A stretch of 54,258 nucleotides of DNA from Candidatus Nitrospira nitrificans (GCF_001458775.1 NZ_CZPZ01000017.1:1-54258), one strand, 5' to 3'. Positions 34,203-43,516 are shown, counted from the stretch's first letter. Numbers and translations are program-made. The notes: a model not told the origin generated them from the sequence alone.

Positions 34203-35363
34203 CTAGAGGATGCCGGTCTCACGACCAGCGAGGTCAAGGACGTGAAGTACTTCGTCGATCTGCTCAGTCGTGTGTTCCGACGTTACTGTGAAGCGGATGC
34301 GGCTGGTTCCGTCCGGAACGGTCGGCGGCCGGATCGCAGACGCGTAGATCCCGTGAGTGAGCAGTCGGTCGGCGAACGCTGATGCAATGGCGGCGTCGCC
34401 CAGCAAGATGGGCAAAATCGGACTGACGGTCTGAGTCATCTGAAAACCGAGTGCCTGCATTCCAGTGAATAGTCGTTGCCGATTCGACCAGAGCCTCATA
34501 CGCCGTTCGGGTTCACGCTGAATGACTACGACCGCGGCCGAAGCCGCCGCCGCGATGGCCGGTGGAAGGGCGGTGGTAAAAATAAAGGGACGGGTTACGT
34601 TGATCAAATACTGAATGAAGTCGTTGGACCCCACGACGTAGGCTCCATGGCTCCCAAGTGCCTTACTGAGCGTTCCCATATGAAAGGGAATCCGCTGTTC
34701 CAACCCGAATTGCTCGATCGTTCCTCGACCGGTCGGCCCCATGACGCCGGTCCCATGAGCGTCGTCGACATACAGCGTCGCCTCATACCGCTCGGCCAGC
34801 GAGGCCAGATCCGACAATGGAGCGAGATCGCCATCCATGCTGAAAAGACCTTCTGTGATGATGAGCGTGGGACGAGTCGTTCTCCGTCGTCGAAGCAGCG
34901 ACTCCAAATGTGCACAGTCGCGATGGCGGAATATCCGAAGATCGGCACGGCTCAATCGACATCCGTCGATGAGACTGGCATGACACAATCGATCCGCCAG
35001 AATCAGGCCTCCTTGCCCGATGAGGTTGGGAATGATGCCGATATTGGCGAGATAACCGGCTCCAAACAGCAGGGCGGCTTCTGTCCCTTTAAACGTCGCG
35101 AGGGCGGCTTCCAGGTGCGTATGGGGAGGAAGGGTTCCACTCACCAATCGAGAAGCTCCGGATCCCGCCCCATACTGTTCGGTCGCATGGATCGCGGCAC
35201 GTATGACATCCGGATGGTTGGCCAGTCCCAGGTAATCGTTGGAGGACAGCAAGAGCACGTCGCGCCCTGCATAGTGGATGGTCGGCCCTGTCCCTGACGC
35301 CAATGGAGACAGTCGGCGCATAAGCGATCGGTCCGCGAGTCGCGTGAGTCTGCGTCGAAACAT
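34203..35363 (-). CDS. bioF: 8-amino-7-oxononanoate synthase-like PLP enzyme
   Basis: A 386-residue alpha-oxoamine synthase. BioF condenses pimeloyl-ACP/CoA with alanine in biotin synthesis. It has SSNDYLGLANHPDV, GAGSGASRLVSGTLPPHTHLE, ADRLCHASLIDGCRLS, ITEGLFSMDGDLAPL, VDDAHGTGVMGPTGRG and the PLP lysine in GTLSKALGSHGAY (Lys234). Close relatives with other acyl donors (KBL, serine palmitoyltransferase) cannot be fully excluded, but the length and RIRFTVTSEHT end fit BioF. No other biotin gene is in the window. ATG start; divergent from the TPR gene. Confidence 0.83.
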   Translation of the reverse strand: MFRRRLTRLADRSLMRRLSPLASGTGPTIHYAGRDVLLLSSNDYLGLANHPDVIRAAIHATEQYGAGSGASRLVSGTLPPHTHLEAALATFKGTEAALLFGAGYLANIGIIPNLIGQGGLILADRLCHASLIDGCRLSRADLRIFRHRDCAHLESLLRRRRTTRPTLIITEGLFSMDGDLAPLSDLASLAERYEATLYVDDAHGTGVMGPTGRGTIEQFGLEQRIPFHMGTLSKALGSHGAYVVGSNDFIQYLINVTRPFIFTTALPPAIAAAASAAVVVIQREPERRMRLWSNRQRLFTGMQALGFQMTQTVSPILPILLGDAAIASAFADRLLTHGIYASAIRPPTVPDGTSRIRFTVTSEHTTEQIDEVLHVLDLAGRETGIL

Positions 35364-35433
35364 GCGTGGTCTAAATCTCTTTCAGATCTTCGGCAATATC
35401 GCGGCCCTGTGTCATGAGTCCGTTCCAATTGCA

Positions 35434-35463
35434 TTGACAATGAGAATTCATCCTTAGTATAAA
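35434..35463 (+). promoter_or_regulatory. Strong sigma-70-like promoter for the TPR gene
   Basis: A perfect -35 TTGACA (35434-35439) and TATAAA (35458-35463) are 18 bases apart, in the divergent gap between bioF and the TPR gene. Transcription would begin near 35470, about 54 bases before the ATG at 35524. Confidence 0.55.
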
Positions 35464-35523
35464 GCAAAGGTTCTGGCGCAGAAAGTCGCACCTCAACTAT
35501 AACCATTGACGTGATGATTGCTC

Positions 35524-36294
35524 ATGACATACCGAATTAAAGTTCCGCCTCGGACGTTGCCGGTGGATGAAGCTCACCTCGTGAGCGGACTTGAGCACTG
35601 GATGCTTGGACTCGGGGTCTACCGCTGGTCGATTGTGGTTGGGTTTGTGCTTCTCCTGTTGATGGGGGGAGGAGTCTGGGGCGTCTTGTGGTATGACGAA
35701 CAAAATGCTCGTAAGGCGCAGGATCTTGAGCGAGAAGCGACCGTCCATCTCTTTATGCGTGCGTCCAATGATCCGCAAAAAGCGGCAACCAATCTAAAAG
35801 AAGCGATTGCCCTGTATCAGCGAGTGGTCAACGAGTATCCTCGCACTCCGACGGCCCCGCTCGCGCAATTCAGTCTTGGTAATGCCTATCTTCAGTCGAA
35901 CGATCTCGCGTCAGCCATCGAAGCCTATAATCGGTTTATCTCGACGTATGGGACACATGTGTCGCTTCTCGGTCTCGTGCATCAAAAACTAGGCTACGCC
36001 TACCAGCTCAAGGGAGATCTTGATCAAGCGGTCAAGGCCTACTCGGCGATCCTCGAGATTCCTGGCGCAATGAACCGGGATCACGCGCTCTTTGAAGTTG
36101 CCAGGTTGGAGGAGAATCGCTTGAAGCCCGATGAAGCCTTGAAGCGTTATCAGGAGTTGATGAAGACCTATCCAAACTCTCCTCTGACGAGCGAAGCTGC
36201 CATGCGTGTCAAGGTGATCGAGGCGAAGAACAATCCCGATCCGTCACCGGCCGCCCCGACTCTTTCAGCGCCCCCCAAGGTCTCCAAACCGTAG
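35524..36294 (+). CDS. Membrane-anchored TPR protein (YfgM-like)
   Basis: A 256-residue protein with a cytoplasmic N-terminus, one transmembrane helix (VVGFVLLLLMGGGVWGVLWY, residues about 37-57) and a periplasmic tetratricopeptide region: ATNLKEAIALYQRVVNEYP, LAQFSLGNAYLQSNDLASAIEAYNRFI, KLGYAYQLKGDLDQAVKAYSAIL and PDEALKRYQELMKTYPNSPL. The layout matches YfgM/tol-pal-associated scaffolds that support envelope protein folding. A Pro-rich tail follows. A TTG six bases upstream (35518) is a weaker alternative start. It has its own strong promoter and is followed convergently by the lytic transglycosylase gene. Confidence 0.75.
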   Translation: MTYRIKVPPRTLPVDEAHLVSGLEHWMLGLGVYRWSIVVGFVLLLLMGGGVWGVLWYDEQNARKAQDLEREATVHLFMRASNDPQKAATNLKEAIALYQRVVNEYPRTPTAPLAQFSLGNAYLQSNDLASAIEAYNRFISTYGTHVSLLGLVHQKLGYAYQLKGDLDQAVKAYSAILEIPGAMNRDHALFEVARLEENRLKPDEALKRYQELMKTYPNSPLTSEAAMRVKVIEAKNNPDPSPAAPTLSAPPKVSKP

Positions 36295-36332
36295 TCAACT
36301 GATCCGTCGACGACCAGCAGATGCAGCAATTG

Positions 36333-37643
36333 CTATCGCCTGATGTTCAGCAGTTCGCCGATTTTAAGAGCCGGGCTGGAAAGGTTATTGCGGGCCTTGA
36401 GGGTCTTGATGGGAATCCCGAATCGTCGAGAGATCTTTTCAAGCGTGTCGCCCCCTCGAACTCGGTACCAGTGAGCAGAACCGGCCTTGGCCTGTCGAAC
36501 CTGTCGATCCTGAATCACCGGCAGGGGAGGGAATTTGTGTGTGGGAACTCGTTCGATCAATTCCAATACCTTCGCGCTCATGCCGACAGGAATTTTCAGA
36601 TGATAGGCCGCATCGCCAGGAGGGGTCGCATCTCGCCGAAGTTCTGGGTTCAATAACCGAAGCTCGTTGTACGGGATGCCGGTCACATTCGAAATGGCCC
36701 GAAAATGCAACGGGCGGGTGACGACGACCTCCTCGAATTCATGCAGAGGCGCGAGGTCTTGCTTGAACCCGTATTGGTCGAGGTTCTTCGCAATGATCGT
36801 CGCAGCCATGATTCGGGGAACGTATTGCTGAGTCTCTCGCTTAATGAGCTTCGTTCGTGAGATCTCCGAGAAGGATTCGGCCTGCGCCTTGTGAAGGGCC
36901 CGCAGCACCTTCCCTTCACCCGCATTGTACGCGGCCATGGCTAGAGGCCATGCGCCGAATAAATCATACAAGTCTCGTAGATACCGCGCCGCGGCCACGG
37001 TGGATTTAATCGGATCACGCCGTTCGTCGACATAATAATCGATCCGCAATCCATAGAGAAGCCCTGTCCCTTTCATAAACTGCCATGGGCCCGTGGCTTT
37101 TGCTCGTGAATAGGCGTACGGATTGAAGCCGCTTTCCACGAGGGAGAGATTCACAAGATCGCTCGGAAGATTAAACTCCGCAAAAATATTTTCGACCAGC
37201 GGGCGATAGCGGCTGAAGCGCAAGAGCCATTGTTCAAACCGACTTCGGATGGAGGTATTGAAAAAATGAATGTGGCTTTGCACGGTCTGATCAATGACGA
37301 TGGGAATGTTGTACGCAGTGGCCTGATTGTCCGTAGTCGCACTGTTCTGAGGCCCTTGAGAGAATGATTCGCCAAGTGGTTCAGGCTTGTCCTCGGTAGA
37401 AGATAAATCAGGCGGGGAGAGTGTCAGCTCTGGTTCCAACGGGACGAGGTTCGGATCGACATCGTCCTCTTCCTGCAGGGATCCCATATCTGGAGCAGAA
37501 ATAATACTCGAAGGTGCCCCAGACGGAATACCGTCGGCCCAACTCACGCAGGGCACCAACGCATTTGCGCCGATGATCCACAATGCAACGACTGTCGCTT
37601 TGGTGATCGCGAGGGAGGACAGTTTCGATATCATGAGCAGCAT
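36333..37643 (-). CDS. Membrane-bound lytic transglycosylase (MltD-like) with LysM
   Basis: About 436 residues from ATG 37643, chosen because it begins a signal-type sequence (ITKATVVALWIIGANALV ... SWADG); the frame is open to 37847 but without such features. After an acidic Pro/Ser-rich linker comes the SLT domain with the catalytic glutamate in LSLVESGFNPYAYSRAKATG, then GPWQFM, AARYLRDLYDLFG and MAAYNAGEGKVLRA. A C-terminal LysM (WYRVRGGDTLEKISRRFGIP ... LNIRR) binds peptidoglycan. The enzyme cleaves the MurNAc-GlcNAc bond to give 1,6-anhydro ends, in wall turnover or machine insertion. Divergent from the aminotransferase-serA operon. Confidence 0.87.
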   Translation of the reverse strand: MLLMISKLSSLAITKATVVALWIIGANALVPCVSWADGIPSGAPSSIISAPDMGSLQEEDDVDPNLVPLEPELTLSPPDLSSTEDKPEPLGESFSQGPQNSATTDNQATAYNIPIVIDQTVQSHIHFFNTSIRSRFEQWLLRFSRYRPLVENIFAEFNLPSDLVNLSLVESGFNPYAYSRAKATGPWQFMKGTGLLYGLRIDYYVDERRDPIKSTVAAARYLRDLYDLFGAWPLAMAAYNAGEGKVLRALHKAQAESFSEISRTKLIKRETQQYVPRIMAATIIAKNLDQYGFKQDLAPLHEFEEVVVTRPLHFRAISNVTGIPYNELRLLNPELRRDATPPGDAAYHLKIPVGMSAKVLELIERVPTHKFPPLPVIQDRQVRQAKAGSAHWYRVRGGDTLEKISRRFGIPIKTLKARNNLSSPALKIGELLNIRR

Positions 37644-37827
37644 CTGTGAAGTGAGCCTATCGATCCATCGCAGACTTGTCAAGAAATGGAGCAAGCCAGG
37701 CGCCGCTTCCCGTAGTGTCATGCCGGACCGAGACATCACAATGATGCGGGAGAGTCTGAAAATGTTCCATGGCGTCCCCGCAAGAGGAAAAGTCCTGATG
37801 CGGGCTTCGTTTGCGAAGGTCGTTTTC

Positions 37828-37857
37828 TTGACAGTCTCCCGGCGCAAATGATAGCGT
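37828..37857 (+). promoter_or_regulatory. Possible sigma-70 promoter of the aminotransferase-serA operon
   Basis: TTGACA (37828-37833) is followed after 18 bases by TAGCGT (37852-37857), 55 bases before the ATG at 37913. The -35 is perfect, the -10 weak. Confidence 0.4.
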
Positions 37858-37912
37858 ACCGCCTCTCCCAGTAGTACCCACTCAGAATTGCATTCTTAAG
37901 GAGGATCGATCG

Positions 37913-39055
37913 ATGTTGAAGCGGTATCTTTTGGCTCCCGGCCCAACGCCCGTTCCACCGGAGGTGTTACTGGCGATGGCCCGTCCAATGATCCATCATC
38001 GCGCACCCGAATTTGATCCGATCTTCGCGGAGGTTCGCGAAGGACTGAAATGGCTGTTTCAAACGCGGAACGATGTGCTGATGTTGGCGGCCTCCGGGAC
38101 GGGCGGTATGGAAGGGGCCGTGTCGAACTTTCTGTCTCCCGGCGACAAGGCGCTGTATGTCAACGGAGGCAAGTTTGGAGAGCGTTGGGGCAAGCTCTGC
38201 AAAACCTTTGGCGTCCAGGCGAGCGAGATCAAAGTGGAGTGGGGGCAGGCGGTAGATCCGCAGCAAATTTCCGATGCCCTGAAGAAAGATCCGTCGATCA
38301 AGGCGGTGTACGTCCAGGCCAGCGAGACGTCGACAGGGGTTTCACATGATGTCAAGGCGCTGGGTGAGATTGTTAAAGGCTATGACAATACTATTTTGGT
38401 GGTCGATGCCATTACGGCGCTTGGCGTATTTGATATCAAGACCGACGCCTGGGGCTTGGATGTCGTGATCACAGGCTCTCAGAAGGCTCTGATGCTCCCT
38501 CCCGGCATGGCGTTTGTCAGCGTCAGCGACAAGGCCTGGGCTCTGGCCGACAAGGCCAAGAATGCCGCCTTTTATTTCAACTTCAAGAAAGAACGTGAGA
38601 ATCAGGCCAAGAACCAAACACTTTTTACCCCCACCGTGTCGCTGATTATCGGTCTGCAGGAAGTGTTCAAGATCATGAAGGCGGAAGGGCTGGAAAAAAT
38701 GTTTGCGCGACAGGGACGCCTGGCTCTGGCGATGCGAGAAGGGGTGAAGGCCGCCGGGATGGCGCTGTTCCCAAAAGAGTCGCCGAGCGACGCCTTGACG
38801 GCGGTCTGTGCTCCGGATGGAATTGATGGACAGGCCATCTATAAGAATCTTCGTGTGCAATACGGCATGACCGCTGCCGGTGGACAGGATCACCTGAAGG
38901 GAAAAATCTTTCGACTGTCTCACATGGGTTACGCGGATTCGTTCGACGTGATCACCGCATTGGCCGCGACCGAAATGGTTCTGAAAGGACTCGGTCATTC
39001 GGTGAAGCTAGGCAGCGGTGTCGGAAAAGCGCAAGAAATCTTAATGGCAAAGTAA
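37913..39055 (+). CDS. Class V aminotransferase, probable serine-pathway enzyme
   Basis: A 380-residue PLP aminotransferase of the AGXT/SgaA class: LLAPGPTPVPPEVL, ASGTGGMEGAV, VQASETSTGV, VDAITALGVFDI and GSQKALMLPPG with the Schiff-base Lys191. A strong AAGGAGG precedes the ATG. It lies 11 bp before serA on the same strand. In organisms lacking a classical SerC, class V enzymes beside serA are thought to aminate 3-phosphohydroxypyruvate; that role is inferred here from the pairing. Alternatively it is a serine- or alanine-glyoxylate aminotransferase. It is distinct from the paralogue at 4.5-5.7 kb. Confidence 0.85.
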   Translation: MLKRYLLAPGPTPVPPEVLLAMARPMIHHRAPEFDPIFAEVREGLKWLFQTRNDVLMLAASGTGGMEGAVSNFLSPGDKALYVNGGKFGERWGKLCKTFGVQASEIKVEWGQAVDPQQISDALKKDPSIKAVYVQASETSTGVSHDVKALGEIVKGYDNTILVVDAITALGVFDIKTDAWGLDVVITGSQKALMLPPGMAFVSVSDKAWALADKAKNAAFYFNFKKERENQAKNQTLFTPTVSLIIGLQEVFKIMKAEGLEKMFARQGRLALAMREGVKAAGMALFPKESPSDALTAVCAPDGIDGQAIYKNLRVQYGMTAAGGQDHLKGKIFRLSHMGYADSFDVITALAATEMVLKGLGHSVKLGSGVGKAQEILMAK

Positions 39056-39066
39056 TCACGGCGAGG

Positions 39067-40671
39067 ATGCATATGGCCGCAGCGGGAATGAAAATTCTGA
39101 TCAGTGACAGCCTGTCGAAACAGGGCGTTGAGGCGCTTGAGAAGGCAGGATTCACCGTGGTGGTGAAATCCAAAATGCCGAAGGATGAGCTCTTCAAAGA
39201 GATTAAAGATGCCGACGGGCTCATCGTGCGATCCGGCACCAAGGTGACGGCGGAACTGATCGCGGCGGCAGAGAAGCTCAAGGTCGTCGGAAGGGCCGGG
39301 TCGGGCCTGGATAATGTCGACACTCCCGCTGCGACCCGTCGCGGCATCGTCGTCATGAACACACCCGGGGGCAATACCGTTACCACGGCCGAACACACGA
39401 TGTCGATGATCTGCGCGATGAGTCGCCGCATTCCCCAAGCCACCGCGTCGGTGAAGGCCGGCAAATGGGAAAAAGACAAATTCATGGGCGTCGAGCTCTA
39501 CAACAAGGTGCTCGGCATCATCGGGGCCGGACAGATTGGTAGTCACCTGACCAAGATGGCGCAGGGGATCGGCATGAGTGTGGTTGCATTCGACCCGTAC
39601 CTGGCCCCTGAACGGGCCGAGCGAATGGGTGTGATGATGGTGGACCTTGAAGACCTATTCCGACGAGCAGACGTGATTTCCGTCCATACGCCCCTGACGC
39701 CGGAGACACGCGGGATCATCAACGCGCAGGCCATCGCCAAGATGAAACCCGGCGTGCTGATCGCGAATTGCGCCAGAGGCGGCATCATCAACGAACAGGA
39801 TTTGTGCGAAGCGTTGAAAACCAAACGCGTCGCCGCCGCAGCCTTCGATGTGTTTGAAGAGGAGCCGGTCAAGCCTGACAACCCGCTTCTCGCCTTGGAT
39901 AATTTCATCTGCACCCCGCACATCGGAGCCCAAACGATCGAGGCTCAGGAAAACGTTGCGATTGGAATTGCGGAGCAGATTGTCGACTACTTTACCAAGG
40001 GAGTAGCGAAAGGGGCCGTCAATATTCCGTCGGTCGCTCCGGAGTTGTTGCCTCGCTTGCAACCATTTCTGACACTGGCGGAAAAGCTCGGCGCGCTTCA
40101 GACTCAACTTGTTCAAGGGGGAATCGAACGAGTCACGGTGGAATACAGCGGAGAGGTCACCACGCTCTCAATCGCACCCTTGACCATCGCCGTCTTAAAG
40201 GGCCTGCTCACTCCGATCATGGAACATCCGGTGAACTATGTGAATGCCCCGAGCGTGGCGAAAGAACGGGGTATTGAAGTCAAAGAAATCAAGAGCACGG
40301 ATGCCGGAGATTTCACGAGCCTGATTCGGGTTCGAGTCGAAGCCGGCAAGGTGTCGCATCAGGTCGCAGGGACGCTGTATCACAAGAAAGAGGCCCGTGT
40401 GACTGAGATCGAGCAATTTAAAGTTGAAGTGGTACCTGAAGGGCATATGCTGTTGATTCACAACGTCGATCGCCCAGGGGTCATCGGGATGGTCGGAAAG
40501 GTCCTCGGGGATCAGGGGATCAATATCTTGCGGATGCAGTGTGCCTTGGAGAAGCGAGGGGGAGATGCGTTGCTGATCATCGGTTCCGATACGGAATTTC
40601 CATCTGCGGCCCTGGATCAGATCCGTTCCAGCTCGAATATTCTGTCCGTCAAGGTCGCCAACCTTTCATAA
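39067..40671 (+). CDS. serA: D-3-phosphoglycerate dehydrogenase
   Basis: A 534-residue long-form SerA that oxidises 3-phosphoglycerate to 3-phosphohydroxypyruvate, the first step of serine synthesis. It has GRAGSGLDNVD, the NAD motif GIIGAGQIGSHL (about residues 150-161), the catalytic Arg in ANCARGGIINE, Glu in DVFEEEP and His in TPHIGAQT. An intervening domain (about 330-455) precedes a C-terminal ACT domain (MLLIHNVDRPGVIGMVGKVL), where serine normally gives feedback inhibition. The start may be 39067, 39073 or 39088 (MKILISD); the first two share a GCGAGG motif. Follows the aminotransferase gene in an operon. Confidence 0.92.
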   Translation: MHMAAAGMKILISDSLSKQGVEALEKAGFTVVVKSKMPKDELFKEIKDADGLIVRSGTKVTAELIAAAEKLKVVGRAGSGLDNVDTPAATRRGIVVMNTPGGNTVTTAEHTMSMICAMSRRIPQATASVKAGKWEKDKFMGVELYNKVLGIIGAGQIGSHLTKMAQGIGMSVVAFDPYLAPERAERMGVMMVDLEDLFRRADVISVHTPLTPETRGIINAQAIAKMKPGVLIANCARGGIINEQDLCEALKTKRVAAAAFDVFEEEPVKPDNPLLALDNFICTPHIGAQTIEAQENVAIGIAEQIVDYFTKGVAKGAVNIPSVAPELLPRLQPFLTLAEKLGALQTQLVQGGIERVTVEYSGEVTTLSIAPLTIAVLKGLLTPIMEHPVNYVNAPSVAKERGIEVKEIKSTDAGDFTSLIRVRVEAGKVSHQVAGTLYHKKEARVTEIEQFKVEVVPEGHMLLIHNVDRPGVIGMVGKVLGDQGINILRMQCALEKRGGDALLIIGSDTEFPSAALDQIRSSSNILSVKVANLS

Positions 40672-40694
40672 CGGTTCTCGCGACCAGGTTATAT

Positions 40695-42089
40695 ATGGCC
40701 TCTGCTCCTCCGGTGCGTAGGGCTTCTTCGGGCCAGCTCCCTTCTTTGCGCGAGCATTCATTGGTTCCGGTCGGGATGGCCACCATCCTGCCGGAGGCCG
40801 CCCGTCAGGTTCGGCATCTGGAAGCCGAATTACTGGCCTACTGTAATCGTTTTGGCTACGACGAGATCATCCTTCCGACGTTCGAGTACCTTGATGTGCT
40901 GACGCCAGGCCTCGAACCGACGTTATTGGAGAACTCCTATAAGATCGTCGACCGGACGACTGGTCGTATTCTGCTATTGCGGCCCGACGTCACGGCTCAG
41001 ATTGCCCGATCGGTGGCGATGGGGATGGTGGGCGCGAGCTTTCCGTTGCGTCTGTCGTACCGGGCGACCGTCTTTCGATATGAACCGGAACATGCAGGCC
41101 GAGATCGAGAAATTTTTCAGGTCGGCGCCGAGCTGATCGGGGCTGATGATGTGTCCGCCGATAGTGAAATCATCATCCTCTTGATCGAGTGCCTGCGGCA
41201 GGTCGGATTGCGTTCGTTCAAGATTTCATTGGGACATGTCGGGTTTTTCAAAGGACTCCTTGTCCGTGCGGGACTTTCGCCGGAAGGGCGGAAGCGGGCC
41301 GAACAAGCAGCGGCAAGAAAAGATCTACCGAGACTGGCAGAGGTTCTGTCGCAGGAAGGAGTCACCAAACGGTCGGCTCATAGGATTTTGGACGCACTGG
41401 AACTGTGCGGGCAAGCTGACGTGCTCTCGAAAGGACGCGCCTTGGCCAAGGGAGAACGGCCGCTGGTCCAAGCATTGGACCGACTGGCACAGGTCTATCA
41501 GGTACTCTGTGAAACCGGATATCAAGAGACCATTTTGCTCGATCTCGGAGAATTCAGAGGGTTTGACTATTATGACGGGATCGTCTTTGATGTCTTTACC
41601 GACGGGATTGGGGTGGAGTTAGGCGGCGGCGGACGCTACGATCACCTCATTGGACGATTCGGTCGAAACCTTCCGTCCACCGGCTTCGCCCTCAGTGTGG
41701 ATCGGCTCTTCCGGGGGCTGAATCTTTCCGATAGGACGCAGTCTGAGGGACCGAAAGTCTTGGTCGTCGCGCCGGTAGAGTTGCCGACAAGGCTGATTTC
41801 GGTCGCGCAACAGCTTCGCCGAGCGGGGATCCGAACGGTACAACGAACCGTAGATCCATCGGGGCGGAATTTGCTCAGCGCCGCCATGACGGCAGGTTTT
41901 GACGCGAACATCAATACTATCATCGTCGTCGGGGCGAATCGTTCCAAACCCGATCAGGTTGTGGTGCTCCATCCGAGCGACCGCCGGGGAGTCGCGGGAT
42001 CACTCGGTCGTGCTCATCTTCGCAAGCGAACGGTGTCGATCGAAGGTCTCATCGCAAGCCTGCGGTTGGACCTCGAAGGGGTAGCATGA
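40695..42089 (+). CDS. hisZ: HisZ, ATP phosphoribosyltransferase regulatory subunit (HisRS paralogue)
   Basis: A 464-residue class II synthetase-like protein. HisZ activates the short form of HisG in histidine synthesis and has lost tRNA charging. It has the class II core: LPEAARQVRHLEAELLAYC, FEYLDVL, LLRPDVTAQIARS, FRYEPEHAGRDREIFQVGAELIG (HisZ-like motif 2), GFDYYDGIVFDVF and GGGGRYDHLIGRFG. About 100 C-terminal residues (KVLVVAPVELPTRLISVAQQLRRAGIRT ... NTIIVVGANR) resemble the HisRS anticodon-binding domain, which typical HisZ lacks. Its stop overlaps the dnaB start (ATGA). ATG 40695 chosen; the frame extends upstream over serA. Confidence 0.82.
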   Translation: MASAPPVRRASSGQLPSLREHSLVPVGMATILPEAARQVRHLEAELLAYCNRFGYDEIILPTFEYLDVLTPGLEPTLLENSYKIVDRTTGRILLLRPDVTAQIARSVAMGMVGASFPLRLSYRATVFRYEPEHAGRDREIFQVGAELIGADDVSADSEIIILLIECLRQVGLRSFKISLGHVGFFKGLLVRAGLSPEGRKRAEQAAARKDLPRLAEVLSQEGVTKRSAHRILDALELCGQADVLSKGRALAKGERPLVQALDRLAQVYQVLCETGYQETILLDLGEFRGFDYYDGIVFDVFTDGIGVELGGGGRYDHLIGRFGRNLPSTGFALSVDRLFRGLNLSDRTQSEGPKVLVVAPVELPTRLISVAQQLRRAGIRTVQRTVDPSGRNLLSAAMTAGFDANINTIIVVGANRSKPDQVVVLHPSDRRGVAGSLGRAHLRKRTVSIEGLIASLRLDLEGVA

Positions 42090-43438
42090 AATCCTCCGGG
42101 ATGGTGGATCTTTCTCAGCCGAAACTCCCTCCACAGAACTTGGAGGCGGAACAGTCGGTGCTCGGCGCCATCCTCCTCGATAACGCCGCGATGCCGAAGG
42201 CGATGGAATTGCTGGTGGAGGAAGACTTTTATCGGACAGCCCACAAGAAGGTCTACCAGGCCATGCTGGAGTTGTCCGACACCGGCGAAGTGATCGATCA
42301 GATCACATTGACCGAGCGATTGAAGTCTCGTGGTGAACTTGAAGCGATCGGCGGCGCCGCCTTTCTCGCAGAACTTGTCCAGATCGTTTCCAGCTCAGCC
42401 AACATCCGATATCACTGTAAGATTGTTCGGGACAAGGCAGTGGCCCGCCAATTGATCAGCACCTCGACCGAGGTGTTGACAAGAGGGTATGAAGGATCAG
42501 TCTCCATCGATGATCTGCTCGATTTTGCCGAGCGGTCGGTGTTCAGCATCGCTCAAGGCAAACTGGAACGGTCGTTCAGCCCGATCAGTCAGGTCATCAA
42601 GGAAAGTCTGGATGTCATCGACAAGCTCTCGAAGCGCAAGGAACATGTCACGGGGGTTCCCACGGGATACTACGACCTCGATGATATTACCGCAGGGCTG
42701 CAGGCCTCGGACTTGGTGGTCGTAGCGGGGCGGCCAAGCATGGGAAAAACGAGCCTTGCCTTAGGGTTTGCCACCCATGCCGCCATTCATGCCAATACGG
42801 TGGTCGGCATCTTCAGCTTGGAGATGTCCAAGCCACAGATCGTCCTGCGCATGCTCGCGTCGGAGGCACGGGTGGATTCACATGCGCTGAGGACGGGGAA
42901 GCTTCAAAAAGAAGACTGGTGGCGGTTGGCAGAGGCGGCCGGCCGATTGGAGCTCGCGCCCATCTATATCGACGACACGGGCGGCATCACGGTCCAACAA
43001 ATGCGCGGCAAAGCCCGCCGGCTCAAAGCCGAGAAGGGGCTCGATCTTCTCATCGTGGATTATCTCCAGCTGATGCAAGGACGAAGCGATTCGGAGTCTC
43101 GTCAGCAAGAGATCTCCGATATTTCTCGCTCATTAAAAGCCCTGGCGAAGGAACTGAATGTGCCGGTGGTTGCCCTCTCTCAGTTGAGCCGAGCGGTGGA
43201 GGCCCGGAAACCGCCGATCCCCATGCTGGCCGACTTGCGAGAGAGCGGAGCGATCGAACAGGATGCCGACGTAGTCATGTTCATTTACCGGGAAGATGTG
43301 TACGACCAGAATTCAGAGCGCAAAGGGATCGCCGACATTATCGTCAGTAAACATCGTAATGGACCCATTGGAAAAAAAGAGTTGTTCTTCCAGGACCGAT
43401 TCGCCAAATTCGAAAGCCTCGATCTTCGCGAAGCCTAG
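42086..43438 (+). CDS. dnaB: Replicative DNA helicase DnaB
   Basis: A 450-residue hexameric helicase that unwinds DNA at the replication fork. The N-terminal domain (LPPQNLEAEQSVLGAILLDN ... EEDFYRTAHKKVYQAM) mediates hexamer and primase contacts. The RecA-like domain has Walker A GRPSMGKTS (about 215-223), SLEMSK, Walker B LLIVDYLQLMQG and the arginine-finger region SQLSRAVEARKPPIPMLADLRESGAIEQDADV. Length is typical and no intein is present. It starts on the ATGA overlapping the hisZ stop, so translation is coupled to a histidine gene, an unusual arrangement. AAGGGG lies upstream. A MITE-like element follows 78 bp after the stop. Confidence 0.95.
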   Translation: MKSSGMVDLSQPKLPPQNLEAEQSVLGAILLDNAAMPKAMELLVEEDFYRTAHKKVYQAMLELSDTGEVIDQITLTERLKSRGELEAIGGAAFLAELVQIVSSSANIRYHCKIVRDKAVARQLISTSTEVLTRGYEGSVSIDDLLDFAERSVFSIAQGKLERSFSPISQVIKESLDVIDKLSKRKEHVTGVPTGYYDLDDITAGLQASDLVVVAGRPSMGKTSLALGFATHAAIHANTVVGIFSLEMSKPQIVLRMLASEARVDSHALRTGKLQKEDWWRLAEAAGRLELAPIYIDDTGGITVQQMRGKARRLKAEKGLDLLIVDYLQLMQGRSDSESRQQEISDISRSLKALAKELNVPVVALSQLSRAVEARKPPIPMLADLRESGAIEQDADVVMFIYREDVYDQNSERKGIADIIVSKHRNGPIGKKELFFQDRFAKFESLDLREA

Positions 43439-43516
43439 CAGGCTGTGGAAAAGCTCGGTTGATACCCGCCATATAGTTAGAACTTTACGCAGAATACTCA
43501 CGCCAGGATCACTCAA

